In this document: positions 43,124-52,175 of the stretch, piece by piece
Numbering within the stretch: position 1 is the first letter of the stretch
Layout: every line of letters starts with the position of its first letter
Assembly (NCBI RefSeq): GCF_003710985.1
Contig: NZ_RHHT01000008.1
Location: 60,412 to 124,411 of the forward strand
DNA from: Brevibacillus panacihumi
GTDB lineage: Bacteria; Bacillota; Bacilli; Brevibacillales; Brevibacillaceae
Reading direction: 5' to 3'
DNA: 64,000 bases
Notes under the pieces: generated by a model
Told to the model about the DNA's origin: nothing
What the model saw: the letters and a program-made list of their open reading frames with translations, nothing else
Databases searched by the model: none
Made by a program: the position numbers and the translations under genes

Positions 43124-44338
43124 ATGTTACGCCAAGAAACCATCCAAATCATTAAATCTACCGTTCCTGTGTTGGAAGTGCACGGTACCGATATTACGAA
43201 GCGTTTCTATCAATTGCTTTTTACACAGCATCCAGAGTTGTTGAATATCTTTAACCACGCGAATCAAAAGAAAGGACGCCAACAGACTGCCTTGGCTAAC
43301 GCCGTCTATGCCGCAGCCAAACACATCGACCAATTGGAAGCGATTCTGCCTGTCGTAAAAGAGATTGGCCATAAACACCGCAGCTTGGGGATCAAGCCCG
43401 AGCATTATCCGATCGTAGGAGAAAATCTTTTGGCAGCGATCAAGGACGTATTGGGAGAGGCTGCGACAGATGAGATTATTCAGGCGTGGGCCGAAGCGTA
43501 CGGGGTGATCGCGGATGCCTTCATCAGTGTGGAGGCGGATTTATACGAGAAAGCGGAGCGACAGGAGGGAGGCTGGGAAGGATTTCGCCCCTTCCGCGTA
43601 GAGAAAAAGGTTGCGGAGAGCGACGTCATCACCTCGTTCTATCTCGTTCCGCAGGACGGCAACAAGATTGCGAAGTTCGAACCAGGACAGTACGTGAGTG
43701 TAAAAATGGAGATCCCGGGCGAAAAGAATGTCCACATCCGCCAGTACAGCTTGTCGGACGCTCCGGGCAAACCGTATTACCGGATCTCCGTGAAGCGCGA
43801 GGACGGGCAAGCGAATCAGCCGGAGGGCAAGGTTTCGACTTTTCTGCACAAGCAGGTAGGGGAAGGAGACGTGCTTTGGCTGTCTGCTCCGGCAGGCGTG
43901 TTTACACTGGATTTGAACGAAAGCCGTCCGATTGTGTTCTTGAGCGGCGGAGTCGGATTGACGCCGATGGTCAGCATGCTGCATACGCTTTTGGAGAAAA
44001 AGCCGAACCATCAAGCAACCTTCATCCATTCTGCGCAGAACGGAAATGTGCATGCAATGAAAGATATAATAGAAGAGTTGGCACAGAAGCACGAACAAGT
44101 CTCGGTATTTTGGGCGTACACAGAACCGACAGTGCAAGATCGAGAAAGGAAAGCCTACCATAAAGAGGGCTATATCGACCTTGCCTGGCTGAAAGAAGTG
44201 CTGGGGACAACCGACGCCAGATTCTATCTCTGCGGACCAGTACCGTTCATGAGTGCGATGAAAGGACTCCTGTTGCAATGCGGAGTAGCAGAATCCGACA
44301 TCCATTGGGAATTTTTCGGTCCGGCGGCTACTCTGTAG
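43124..44338 (+). CDS. hmp: Flavohaemoglobin (nitric oxide dioxygenase)
   Basis: Hmp oxidises nitric oxide to nitrate using oxygen and NAD(P)H. The 404-residue protein has the globin domain (1-137) with Tyr29 (B10) and proximal His85 in IGHKHRSLGI. It then has the FAD domain with RQYSLSD and KVSTFLHK, and the NAD domain with FLSGGVGLTPMVSML and YLCGPVPFM. All groups required for NO dioxygenase activity are visible. It is preceded by a Crp/Fnr-type site and converges with a Crp/Fnr gene that it overlaps by 11 bases. A nitric oxide synthase gene lies about 17 kb further on. Confidence 0.96.
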   Translation: MLRQETIQIIKSTVPVLEVHGTDITKRFYQLLFTQHPELLNIFNHANQKKGRQQTALANAVYAAAKHIDQLEAILPVVKEIGHKHRSLGIKPEHYPIVGENLLAAIKDVLGEAATDEIIQAWAEAYGVIADAFISVEADLYEKAERQEGGWEGFRPFRVEKKVAESDVITSFYLVPQDGNKIAKFEPGQYVSVKMEIPGEKNVHIRQYSLSDAPGKPYYRISVKREDGQANQPEGKVSTFLHKQVGEGDVLWLSAPAGVFTLDLNESRPIVFLSGGVGLTPMVSMLHTLLEKKPNHQATFIHSAQNGNVHAMKDIIEELAQKHEQVSVFWAYTEPTVQDRERKAYHKEGYIDLAWLKEVLGTTDARFYLCGPVPFMSAMKGLLLQCGVAESDIHWEFFGPAATL

Positions 44339-44855
44339 ACGGAGGGTTGCTAGCTGCAGCAGCCTGTGCCCGGAGCAGACGGTTGACGGTCTCGCGCCGC
44401 AAGCCGATCAATTGTCCGATCTCGTCTTGCGTCAATACATCGGTCAACGTCGTTGGCGCGATATAGGCTTGAAACCAGCGCTCCAGCTTCTCCAGCTTTT
44501 TGGCGGGAGTCACCTCTGTCAGCTGGTCGATTCGCTGCTGCATCATCCGCAGCTTGTCTTGAAGCTGTTTGGCGATGGCGAGGCATTTTTCCGGGTTTTG
44601 CTGCAAAGTGGGATACCACTCACTCTCGGGCAATACATCGACCTCGCAGGTCACAAGCGCGACCGCTGTTCCGTAGTATGGATTCGGACTGATGAGAGAG
44701 TGATGCGGGATGATCTCATCAGGGACGATGATATTCACCAAAATGGTGCTTCCATCTTCATGCACGCGCAGGATTTTCAGCAATCCGCTTTTGAGATGAT
44801 AGAGAGGTCCTGATTCTCCCTGCCGAAAAAGCGTTTCGCCTTTATGCAACCTCAT
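44328..44855 (-). CDS. Short Crp/Fnr family regulator
   Basis: The 175-residue protein has a shortened cupin-like sensor domain (about 1-85) and a winged helix at the C-terminus. The recognition helix contains RRETVNRLLRA. The Arg-Glu-Thr-Val-x-Arg pattern is that of Crp, which reads TGTGA-N6-TCACA. It has no Fnr-type cysteine cluster at either end. It lacks the GE-AL plus RTA motif for cAMP. The signal may be redox, NO or other. GGAGGC precedes the ATG. The gene overlaps hmp tail-to-tail, and a matching site lies in front of hmp. Confidence 0.85.
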   Translation of the reverse strand: MRLHKGETLFRQGESGPLYHLKSGLLKILRVHEDGSTILVNIIVPDEIIPHHSLISPNPYYGTAVALVTCEVDVLPESEWYPTLQQNPEKCLAIAKQLQDKLRMMQQRIDQLTEVTPAKKLEKLERWFQAYIAPTTLTDVLTQDEIGQLIGLRRETVNRLLRAQAAAASNPPSTE

Positions 44856-44959
44856 AAATATGCCTCCAATGAAACAGCGAGGGATGCTTGCTCATCCTCT
44901 TCGCTGTTTTTTGTCATGCTGATTATAACAAGACGGGATCATGGAAGCGAATCCTCTCT

Positions 44960-44993
44960 AGTGTTCGGAAATAATGAGTAAAAACCGAACATT
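44960..44993 (+). promoter_or_regulatory. Pair of PurR boxes
   Basis: AAAACCGAACATT (44981-44993) fits the Bacillus PurBox consensus AWWWCCGAACWWT exactly. AGTGTTCGGAAAT (44960-44972) is the inverted box with one mismatch. They lie about 140 bases upstream of the purine permease gene. PurR would repress transport and salvage genes when purines are abundant. Confidence 0.75.
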
Positions 44994-45132
44994 CGACAAT
45001 ATTCTCATTGAAAAATAAATGAAACACGAATAATAAAGTAAAATATATTGAAATCAATCGGCAATCATGTTAGTTTAAGGTGTATTCATTCGTAGTTTCA
45101 GGATTGAAATAGAGAAAAGGGGAACGAGAGAA

Positions 45133-46194
45133 ATGGAATGGAAAGATATTGTCGCGGCACTCAGCGTAGTGCTCAACGGCTTGCCGCAGGGGTTGCTCGC
45201 GCTATCGCTCGGTTTTGCTTCTGTCCCTACGGCCTTGGCGTTTTTGGTAGGGGCGGCAGGTAATGCAATGACTGGATCGGTTGCAGTCGTTTCCTACCAA
45301 GCTGAGACGATTGCGGTGGCAGGGACGATGGGAAAAAGCATGCGGGACCGGATCTCGATGGTTTTTCTCGGGGGAGCGATCATGACCGTCATCGGTCTGT
45401 TTGGCCTTTTGGAGAAGATTGTAGATTTTATCGGACCTGTCATCACCAATGGCATGATGGCCGGGGTCGGAATCATGCTGGCAAAGGTATCCTGGGATAT
45501 GGCCCGCAACAACATGTCCGTCGGAATCACTTCGATGGCGAGTGGTTTGCTTACGTATTTCATCACCAAAGACCTGGTGTACACGATTACGATTTCCGTC
45601 ATTCTCTCCAGCCTGGTCTCGAATATCCTCAAGCAGGATACCGCGATCAAGCCATTGGAAAATGACCGTTTCAAGCTGCAAAAGCTGAGCTTCGCGTCGC
45701 ATATTTGGCGCGGCGCCATGGCGATGGTCTGCTTGAACATTGGTGCGAACATTGCGTTTGGACAAATCAATGGAAAAATTGCCAATACGGATGTCAACAT
45801 TGATACCCTGACCATTATCAGCAGCGTGGCGGATATGGCGTCTGCCTTGTTTGGCGGTGCCCCGGTAGAGGCGATCATTTCGGCTACTTCCGGTGCCCCG
45901 AATCCGGTAGCATCGGGTGTACTGATGATGATCCTGATGGCTGCGATCTTGTTTGCGGGCTTGCTGCCAAAGATCGGCCGCTATATTCCGAGTGAGTCGA
46001 TCGCCGGTTTCCTGTTTGTTCTGGGTGCGATCGTAACGGCTCCGGGCAATGCGATGGCTGCACTGACTGCCGAAGATCCGTCTTCTACTCTTGTCGGCGG
46101 TATGACAATGGTCGTGACGGCGATTTCTGATCCGTTCTTTGGGATGCTTGCGGGATTAGTAATGAGAGCGTTGATTAGCGTGTTTGGCATGTAA
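45133..46194 (+). CDS. NCS2-type nucleobase permease (probably purine)
   Basis: The 353-residue protein has about ten or more membrane helices. Motifs such as GAAGNAMTGSVAVVSYQAETIA at the start and FGGAPVEAIISATSGAPNPVASG in the second half match the NCS2/AzgA style substrate loops. It is shorter than typical 430-450 residue members, so it may belong to a compact branch. A PurR box pair upstream and a phosphoribosyltransferase gene 22 bases downstream support import of a purine base. GAAAAGGGGAACG lies before the ATG. Confidence 0.75.
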   Translation: MEWKDIVAALSVVLNGLPQGLLALSLGFASVPTALAFLVGAAGNAMTGSVAVVSYQAETIAVAGTMGKSMRDRISMVFLGGAIMTVIGLFGLLEKIVDFIGPVITNGMMAGVGIMLAKVSWDMARNNMSVGITSMASGLLTYFITKDLVYTITISVILSSLVSNILKQDTAIKPLENDRFKLQKLSFASHIWRGAMAMVCLNIGANIAFGQINGKIANTDVNIDTLTIISSVADMASALFGGAPVEAIISATSGAPNPVASGVLMMILMAAILFAGLLPKIGRYIPSESIAGFLFVLGAIVTAPGNAMAALTAEDPSSTLVGGMTMVVTAISDPFFGMLAGLVMRALISVFGM

Positions 46195-46216
46195 GAGATA
46201 TTGAGGAGGGAGTTTC

Positions 46217-46771
46217 GTGGAAAAGACATATACATTGGAAGTAGCAGGCGTCACAAGAACGCTGCCGATCATTCAGATCGCGGATGATCTGAGCATCGCC
46301 AGCTTTGTGATTTTGGGAGATACAGAGCTGGTGACGGCTGCAGCGCCGCTCTTGGCGGAAAAGCTGCCAGAGGTGGACGTGCTGATTACCGCCGAGGCCA
46401 AGGGAATTCCTTTGATTTTTGAAATCTCTCGGCTGCTCCAGATGAAAAAATACTACGTGGCTCGGAAAAGCACCAAACCTTACATGGAGTCTCCATTGAT
46501 TAACGAGGTCGTTTCCATCACGACGCAGAAGACACAAATTCTCTGCCTGGATGGGGCGGATGCGGCCGAAATAAAAGGCAAGCGCGTTGCGATCATCGAT
46601 GATGTGATCAGCACTGGGAAGTCCTTGCTGGCAATCGAGGAATTAGTCAACAAGGCTGGAGGCCATGTCGTAGCTCGTGCAGCCATTCTCGCAGAGGGCA
46701 GTGCAGCCGAGCGCGATGACATCCTGTTTTTGCAGGAGCTGCCATTGTTTCCGCACGCGAAAAACGAATAG
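46217..46771 (+). CDS. Purine-type phosphoribosyltransferase
   Basis: The 184-residue protein has the PRPP-binding loop VAIIDDVISTGKSLLAIEEL near residues 118-137 and an earlier pyrophosphate loop ITAEAKGIPLIF. This marks a type I phosphoribosyltransferase. The layout resembles adenine or xanthine enzymes, but the specificity loop does not let me choose. It is co-transcribed with a permease behind PurR boxes, so it should trap the imported base as a nucleotide. GTG start after GGAGGGAG. Confidence 0.82.
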   Translation: MEKTYTLEVAGVTRTLPIIQIADDLSIASFVILGDTELVTAAAPLLAEKLPEVDVLITAEAKGIPLIFEISRLLQMKKYYVARKSTKPYMESPLINEVVSITTQKTQILCLDGADAAEIKGKRVAIIDDVISTGKSLLAIEELVNKAGGHVVARAAILAEGSAAERDDILFLQELPLFPHAKNE

Positions 46772-46783
46772 CAAGAACATGCC

Positions 46784-46819
46784 AGGTGCTGACCTACTCT
46801 GAAGGTCGGCACCTTTTTA
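46784..46819 (+). terminator. Terminator of the purine salvage operon
   Basis: AGGTGCTGACCT (46784-46795) pairs with AGGTCGGCACCT (46803-46814) with one G-T pair, followed by five T residues. Confidence 0.9.
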
Positions 46820-46937
46820 TAATGAAAGGTTTTTTCCAGATAAAATTTCATTTTCACTAGTTCTCAAATTAATAATAATGAACTAAAATGAATCAATATA
46901 AATGACTGACGATATTGACTCTTTCCTCAATTTCTAG

Positions 46938-46966
46938 TTGACAATTAACTCGTAAAATCATAAGAT
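46938..46966 (+). promoter_or_regulatory. Sigma-A promoter for the dehydrogenase-aminotransferase-ABC operon
   Basis: TTGACA (46938-46943) and TAAGAT (46961-46966) are 17 bases apart, about 60 bases before the start codon at 47024. The surrounding sequence is very AT-rich. No clear operator was seen. Confidence 0.6.
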
Positions 46967-47023
46967 ATTATATCGTTGCATAAACATACGTTATTTTGAA
47001 TAAATGCACAGGGAGATGTCAGC

Positions 47024-48118
47024 ATGTATACCATCCCAGGCCCGGGCAAGTATGTACGAGAAGCTGGTTTGTTGGAAAAAGTAGGTTCCTACATCAAGGA
47101 ATTTGGCGATAGCGCCCTGTTTATTGGTGGGAAAACCGCTTTGTCAGTAGTAGAGACCAAGGTCAAGAACTCCTTGGACAACGATAAAGTAGAAAACAAA
47201 GGTTTTGAATGGTACGGCGGCGAGTGCTCCTGGTCGCAAGTAGAGCGATTGAGCCAGATCGTACAGGAGAAAAAGCCGCAGGTGATCGTCGCAGTCGGCG
47301 GCGGCAAGGCGATTGACACAGTGAAAGCAGTCGCTTACGCAGTGAAGCTGCCTGTCCTGGCGATTCCCACCATTGCGGCTACCTGCGCGCCAGCAACACC
47401 GATCGCTATCATGTATGACGACGAAGGGACTTTTATTGAAATCAGCCATCGCTCCAAGGCGCCGAGCGTCGTGCTCGTTGATTCCGATGTGATTGCGAAA
47501 GCCTCCCATCGTTTCCTGGTCGCGGGGATCGGGGATACGTTGGCGAAGTGGTTCGAATCCTCGGTATCCGTAAAAAAGAGTCAGCCTACCGCGTTGAACC
47601 GAAGCGCCGTGAAGCTGGCCAATGAGCTCTATCATCTATTGCTGGAGAAAGGTCCTTCCGCGGTCGAGACGATCAAGCAGGGGAGGGTGGATCAATCCGT
47701 AAATGATGTCATCGACAGCATTATTCTGATTAGCGGAAGCGTCAGCGGTTACGGCGGGGATGACTGCCGGACGGCTGCAGCGCATGCGATCTACTCCGGT
47801 TTGACGATCTTCCCGGAAATCCACGACACCTACCATGGCGAGATTGTTGCCTTTGGCATTCTGTCCCAGCTGGTGCTGGAAGGCAGAAGCGAAGAGGAGA
47901 TTCGCGAGCTGATCGCCTTCTACCAAAAAGTAGAGCTTCCCTACACATTGGAAGACATGGCGGTAAAAGGCCTGACCCCGGAAGACTGGAAGCGTCTTGG
48001 GGAAGTGACGGTCGAGATCGAGGATATGGCGAACATGCCGTTTGCGGTGACACCTGACATGGTGGTCCATGCCGTTCAGGGAGCCGACCAAATCGGAAGG
48101 AAGGTAAAACAGCAATGA
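47024..48118 (+). CDS. Iron-containing alcohol dehydrogenase family (GldA/HcxA-like)
   Basis: The 364-residue protein has the group III dehydrogenase fold. NAD binding is through VAVGGGKAIDTVKAVA, and metal ligands lie in VAGIGDTLAKWFE (Asp), DCRTAAAHAIYSG (His) and IHDTYHGEIVAFG (His). It begins MYTIPGPGKYVREAGLL, which is similar in style to glycerol dehydrogenase and to E. coli HcxA, a 2-oxo acid reductase. The following aminotransferase overlaps by four bases (ATGA). The pairing recalls E. coli ybdH-ybdL. I infer action on an amino-acid-derived oxo or hydroxy acid, fed by the ABC importer. Confidence 0.83.
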   Translation: MYTIPGPGKYVREAGLLEKVGSYIKEFGDSALFIGGKTALSVVETKVKNSLDNDKVENKGFEWYGGECSWSQVERLSQIVQEKKPQVIVAVGGGKAIDTVKAVAYAVKLPVLAIPTIAATCAPATPIAIMYDDEGTFIEISHRSKAPSVVLVDSDVIAKASHRFLVAGIGDTLAKWFESSVSVKKSQPTALNRSAVKLANELYHLLLEKGPSAVETIKQGRVDQSVNDVIDSIILISGSVSGYGGDDCRTAAAHAIYSGLTIFPEIHDTYHGEIVAFGILSQLVLEGRSEEEIRELIAFYQKVELPYTLEDMAVKGLTPEDWKRLGEVTVEIEDMANMPFAVTPDMVVHAVQGADQIGRKVKQQ

Positions 48119-49233
48119 AACTGGAGAACATGGTCCGCAAAGTATACCCGAACCTGATGCCGTATGTCTGCCAATTGGCTGACCTGCCGATCGAAGAGAT
48201 GAAGCAGGCATTGGGAAAAGAACAGGTGTACAAGCTGAGCTTCAACGAAAATCCGCTCGGCCCTTCTCCCAAAGCGGTACAGGCAATGCAAGAAGCCTTG
48301 CTCCAGTTGAATCTGTATCCCAGCTCCACAGGGGATGCGCTGCTGGCACGGATCGGGGAAAAAGAAGGCGTAGAGGCAAAGAACGTCATCTTGTCCAACG
48401 GCGCAGACGAAATGATCATCCTGGTGGCCCAAACCTTCCTAGAGCCTGAAGACGAAGTGATCATTCCCGAGGTGAGCTTTGTCCAGTATCTGGCATCCAC
48501 GCATATGATGGGAGCAAAACCCGTTTTTTCTCCGATGAAGGAAGATCTTGGTGTGGATCTGGATGCGATCATCGAACGCATCACCCCGGCTACGAAAACC
48601 GTGTTTTTATGCAATCCGAACAATCCGACAGGTACCGTGATTCCGGCGGACGAGCTGCGCGCCTTCCTGAAGCGCGTACCGGAGAATGTCCTTGTCGTAA
48701 TCGACGAGGCGTATCACGAATATGCAGACGATCCGGAATACCTCTCTTCGGTAGAGTTCGTCAAAACGTATAAAAATGTATTTGTCATTCGCACCTTCTC
48801 CAAAATCTATTCCCTGGCGGCAGCGCGCATCGGCTACGGAATCGGACAGGAGGAGCTGATCGAGGCGATCCATCACGTTCGACCGCCCTTTAACGTGAAC
48901 AGCATCGCGCAGGCAGGTGCGCTGGCAAGTTTGGACGACGAACAGCATGTGTCCGAGTCAAGACGAATCAACCAGTTTGGCAGAAAGCTGCTGGCTGAAC
49001 TGTTTGACGAGTTGGGCATGAAATACCTGAAAAGCGCGACCAACTTTGTCTGTGTCGATACAGGACGAGACAGCGGCTACATGTTTGATCAGTTGGCGAA
49101 GCACGGTGTCATTGTCCGCAACCTCGCTGGCTACGGAATGACGACCTCATTGCGCGTTTCCATCGGTCAGCCCGAAGAAATGCAAGCCTTCGCTGCAGCC
49201 ATGAGAGAAATACTTGCAAAAGAGCAGAAATAA
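48115..49233 (+). CDS. HisC-like PLP aminotransferase
   Basis: The 372-residue fold-type I aminotransferase has YKLSFNENPLGPSP, the cofactor segment VILSNGADEMIILVAQ, FLCNPNNPTGTVIP, VVIDEAYHEYADD and the PLP lysine in TFSKIYSLAAARIGYG. These match the histidinol-phosphate aminotransferase subfamily. No histidine genes are near, so a role in another amino-acid conversion is more likely. It is translationally coupled to the upstream dehydrogenase and is followed 12 bases later by a binding-protein gene. Confidence 0.88.
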   Translation: MKLENMVRKVYPNLMPYVCQLADLPIEEMKQALGKEQVYKLSFNENPLGPSPKAVQAMQEALLQLNLYPSSTGDALLARIGEKEGVEAKNVILSNGADEMIILVAQTFLEPEDEVIIPEVSFVQYLASTHMMGAKPVFSPMKEDLGVDLDAIIERITPATKTVFLCNPNNPTGTVIPADELRAFLKRVPENVLVVIDEAYHEYADDPEYLSSVEFVKTYKNVFVIRTFSKIYSLAAARIGYGIGQEELIEAIHHVRPPFNVNSIAQAGALASLDDEQHVSESRRINQFGRKLLAELFDELGMKYLKSATNFVCVDTGRDSGYMFDQLAKHGVIVRNLAGYGMTTSLRVSIGQPEEMQAFAAAMREILAKEQK

Positions 49234-49245
49234 GGGGGAAGTACC

Positions 49246-50286
49246 ATGAAGAAGTTCAAATTTTTATTGTTGTCCGCACTGCTGAGCGTAGGCTTGGTCG
49301 GATGTGGCAGTGGCAATGCTGGATCATCGGCTCCGAGCCAACCAGCGGAAGGCTCCAACCAGGCTGCCCAGCCTGCTGAGACGGCTTCCAAAACACCGCT
49401 CAAGGTAACACTGCCAACCTGGACAGGCTATGGCCCATTGTTCCTGGCGAAAGAAAAAGGATTTTTTGAAAAGCACGGTTTGAACGTAGAATTGTCGACG
49501 ATTGAAGGCTTGGCGGAGCGCAAGGCAGCGCTGGCAGGCGGACAGGTAGACGGCATGGCGACAGCACTGGACGTACAGGTCACGCTGGCTGCTTCCGGAG
49601 TGCCGATGCAAGTGGTATGGCTGCTGGATGACTCTTATGGCGGCGACGGCATCATTGCGAAGAACGAAATCAAGTCACCTGCGGACCTGAAAGGCAAAAA
49701 AGTGGCGTTTGAACAGGGATCTACCAGCCACTTGCTCTTGCTGACTGCCCTCAAGCAAGCCAATTTGACAGATAAAGATGTAGAAATGGTGCAAATGTCT
49801 GCCGGAGATGCCGGGGCTGCTTTCGTCGCGGGTCAAGTCGATGCTGCGGTTACGTGGGAGCCATGGTTGTCCAAAGCTTCCCAGGCTGATGGCGGCGTAC
49901 TGGTGACGACAAAAGAACTGTCCGGGATTATTGTGGATACGGTTGGTTTCCGTAAAGACGTCATTGAAAAACGTCCTGACGATGTGAAAGCATTTGTCGC
50001 AGCGATGGCGGAAGCGATGGACTACTGGAAAGAAAACGCAGACGAGTCCAACGAAATCATGGCCAAAGGTCTGAAAATCGATTTGGCAGAGTTCACAGGT
50101 ACGGTTCCAGGCTTGAAATTCCTGCACAAGGAAGAGAACAAGGAACTCTTTGGTACTGCTGACAAGCAAGGAAATATCTATCAATCCACTCAGAACGCAA
50201 TCGACTTCTATCTCGAGCAAAAGCTGATTGATCAGGCTCCTAAAGTGGAAGATGTACTGAATCCAACGTTTGTTGCCGGACTGTAG
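49246..50286 (+). CDS. ABC transporter substrate-binding lipoprotein (SsuA/NMT1 family), first system
   Basis: The 346-residue protein has a lipoprotein signal (SVGLVGCGS), a Ser/Pro-rich spacer and an NMT1-type binding fold: VTLPTWTGYGPLFLAKEKGFF near residue 55 and LKGKKVAFEQGST followed by VDAAVTWEPW. Relatives bind sulfonates, nitrate, taurine or thiamine-precursor pyrimidines. The ligand is open. AAGGGGGAAG precedes the ATG. A partial terminator between this gene and the permease may raise binding-protein levels. Confidence 0.88.
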   Translation: MKKFKFLLLSALLSVGLVGCGSGNAGSSAPSQPAEGSNQAAQPAETASKTPLKVTLPTWTGYGPLFLAKEKGFFEKHGLNVELSTIEGLAERKAALAGGQVDGMATALDVQVTLAASGVPMQVVWLLDDSYGGDGIIAKNEIKSPADLKGKKVAFEQGSTSHLLLLTALKQANLTDKDVEMVQMSAGDAGAAFVAGQVDAAVTWEPWLSKASQADGGVLVTTKELSGIIVDTVGFRKDVIEKRPDDVKAFVAAMAEAMDYWKENADESNEIMAKGLKIDLAEFTGTVPGLKFLHKEENKELFGTADKQGNIYQSTQNAIDFYLEQKLIDQAPKVEDVLNPTFVAGL

Positions 50287-50312
50287 AGGAGTGCCCCACT
50301 GGGCCTCCTTTT
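50287..50312 (+). terminator. Partial terminator after binding-protein gene
   Basis: AGGAG-T-GCCC pairs with GGGC-CTCCT around a CACT loop, with four T residues after. It directly follows the stop of the binding-protein gene. Read-through to the permease is expected, as in many ABC operons. Confidence 0.5.
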
Positions 50313-50393
50313 CTCATGCCGCCTGGGCAGATCACCAGGACGGCGCGAATAGAACGGGAGACTATTATTTTTTGGAAAAATGAGGGATGACAG

Positions 50394-51191
50394 ATGTGGA
50401 AGAATGTCTTTACCCCGAAGAAGGAGATCGCCAAACCTTTGTATTCCGGGGCGGGGATTGCTACGTTTCTCTTGCTGTTGCTCGTCTGGTCCGTGCTCAC
50501 GTACGGGGGGTTTGTAAACGCGCTGTTCCTGCCAGCACCTGACAAGATCGTGACTACAGCCGTTTCCATGTTCCAAAGCGGTGAAATCCTTGGCGATATC
50601 GGGATAAGCTTCTCCCGCGTCCTCTCCGGATTTATACTGGCGGCCTTGATCGGAGTGCCGCTTGGCATGCTGATGGGCTCGCTGCGGATTATGGAAGGAG
50701 CCTTTGAACCGATTATCGGCTTTATCCGTTATATGCCGGCTTCCGCCTTTATTCCGCTGTTTATCCTGTGGATCGGGTTGGGCGAAGGGGAGAAGATGGC
50801 CGTTATCTTCTTCGGAACCTTCTTTCAGCTGACGTTGATGGTGATGGACGTCACTAAGAACGTGCAGAACGAATTGATCGAGGTATCCTATACCTTGGGA
50901 GCGAAAAAGCTGCAGCTGTTTCGACGCGTGATCCTGCCGGCTTCGATGCCAGGGATCGTGGACACGTTGCGCATTACGTTTGGCTGGGCGTGGACCTATC
51001 TCGTCGTAGCGGAGCTGGTCGGGGCATCCGAGGGGCTTGGTTACATGATCATGCAAGCTTCGCGCTTCCTCAAGCCTGACAAGATCATCGTGGGAATCCT
51101 GATTATCGGTCTCATGGGATTGATCATGGATATCATCTTCAAGATGATTTATCGTGCATCTTTCTCCTGGATGAGAAAGGAAGGGTCATAA
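50394..51191 (+). CDS. ABC transporter permease (SsuC/TauC family), first system
   Basis: The 265-residue protein has about six membrane helices and the binding-protein-dependent permease loop near residues 158-180 (VSYTLGAKKLQLFRRVILPA), including the EAA-like segment that contacts the ATPase. N-terminal positive residues fit a cytosolic start. GAGGGATGAC lies before the ATG. The ATPase gene begins two bases after its stop. Confidence 0.9.
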   Translation: MWKNVFTPKKEIAKPLYSGAGIATFLLLLLVWSVLTYGGFVNALFLPAPDKIVTTAVSMFQSGEILGDIGISFSRVLSGFILAALIGVPLGMLMGSLRIMEGAFEPIIGFIRYMPASAFIPLFILWIGLGEGEKMAVIFFGTFFQLTLMVMDVTKNVQNELIEVSYTLGAKKLQLFRRVILPASMPGIVDTLRITFGWAWTYLVVAELVGASEGLGYMIMQASRFLKPDKIIVGILIIGLMGLIMDIIFKMIYRASFSWMRKEGS

Positions 51192-51192
51192 G

Positions 51193-51975
51193 ATGACAAC
51201 GCCAAAACTAGTGATCGATAACGTAGGCAAAGTTTTCTCTACCAAAAGCGGCAAGGTAGTCGCTTTGGATCAAACCTCTTTTACCGTGCAGGAAGGCGAG
51301 TTTGTCACGATTCTCGGACCTTCCGGCTGCGGGAAGTCTACGATTCTGCGCGTCGTTGCCGGACTGGAGGAGCCGACCACCGGACATGTCTATCTGGATG
51401 GGAAGGAAATCCACGGACCTGGCCCGGACCGCGGCATGGTGTTTCAATCGTACACGCTATACCCCTGGCTGACTGTAAAGCAAAATATCACCTTTGGTCT
51501 GGATTTGAAGGGTGTACCCAAGAAGCAGCAGGATGAGATTGCCCAGCATTATTTGGAGCTGATTGGGCTTTCAGGCTTTGACAAGCATTACCCGATCCAG
51601 TTGTCCGGCGGGATGAAGCAGCGTGTCGCGATTGCCCGTGCGCTTGCCAACGAGCCTGAGATTTTGCTGATGGACGAGCCTTTCGGGGCATTGGACGCAC
51701 AAACGCGGGCGATCATGCAGGAGATTTTGCTGAAGGTGTGGGAGGAATCGAAAAAAACGATTCTGTTTATCACGCATGATGTCGAAGAGTCTATCTTCCT
51801 CGGTGATTCCATTTATGTGATGACGGCAAGGCCGGGACGCTTGAAGAAGAATATCAAGGTGCCGCTGCCTCGTCCACGCGACTACCAGAACAAGAGCAGC
51901 GAGGAGTTTTTGGCGCTGAAGCTCGAGTTGCTGGAGTTGATTCGGGAAGAGAGCCTGAAGGCGGTTAAGCCTTAG
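51193..51975 (+). CDS. ABC transporter ATPase (SsuB/TauB family), first system
   Basis: The 260-residue ATPase has Walker A GPSGCGKST, Q-loop VFQSYTLYPW, signature LSGGMKQRVAIARALANEP, Walker B ILLMDEPFGALD and switch His in FITHDVEESIFL. The C-terminus has the ITARPGR-like end and a PRPRDYQ tail seen in nitrate/sulfonate ATPases. It completes the first importer. Confidence 0.92.
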   Translation: MTTPKLVIDNVGKVFSTKSGKVVALDQTSFTVQEGEFVTILGPSGCGKSTILRVVAGLEEPTTGHVYLDGKEIHGPGPDRGMVFQSYTLYPWLTVKQNITFGLDLKGVPKKQQDEIAQHYLELIGLSGFDKHYPIQLSGGMKQRVAIARALANEPEILLMDEPFGALDAQTRAIMQEILLKVWEESKKTILFITHDVEESIFLGDSIYVMTARPGRLKKNIKVPLPRPRDYQNKSSEEFLALKLELLELIREESLKAVKP

Positions 51976-51995
51976 TCTATTGTAATCAGCAGAAA

Positions 51996-52022
51996 GACGC
52001 GGGTATTTGATGTATCCGCGTC
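51996..52022 (+). other. Stem-loop after the first ABC operon
   Basis: GACGCGG (51996-52002) pairs with CCGCGTC (52016-52022). No T run follows, so it is not a typical terminator. It may stabilise the 3' end of the transcript. Confidence 0.45.
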
Positions 52023-52175
52023 AATTTGAATTGGTGGCCGTCTGGCTGCTGGGATCTTCGCTGGGGGATATTTCTGGCCGGCTCCATGAGCATCTTCCAA
52101 TGAAAAACAAGAGTGAAAGAATTGAATGGAAAATGATTTTTCGATATGATGTCCCAAGGAGCAAGTTTTTTGTTA

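Noticed and set aside
44328..44855. cAMP receptor linking to the adenylate cyclase at 23967
   Set aside because: The sensor domain lacks the Gly-Glu...Arg-Thr-Ala pattern needed for cAMP, so I do not connect it with the cyclase.
44856..45132. Purine riboswitch before the permease gene
   Set aside because: None of the conserved loop sequences of the purine aptamer were found; the PurR boxes explain control better.
51996..52022. Rho-independent terminator after the first importer
   Set aside because: The stem is good but no T run follows.
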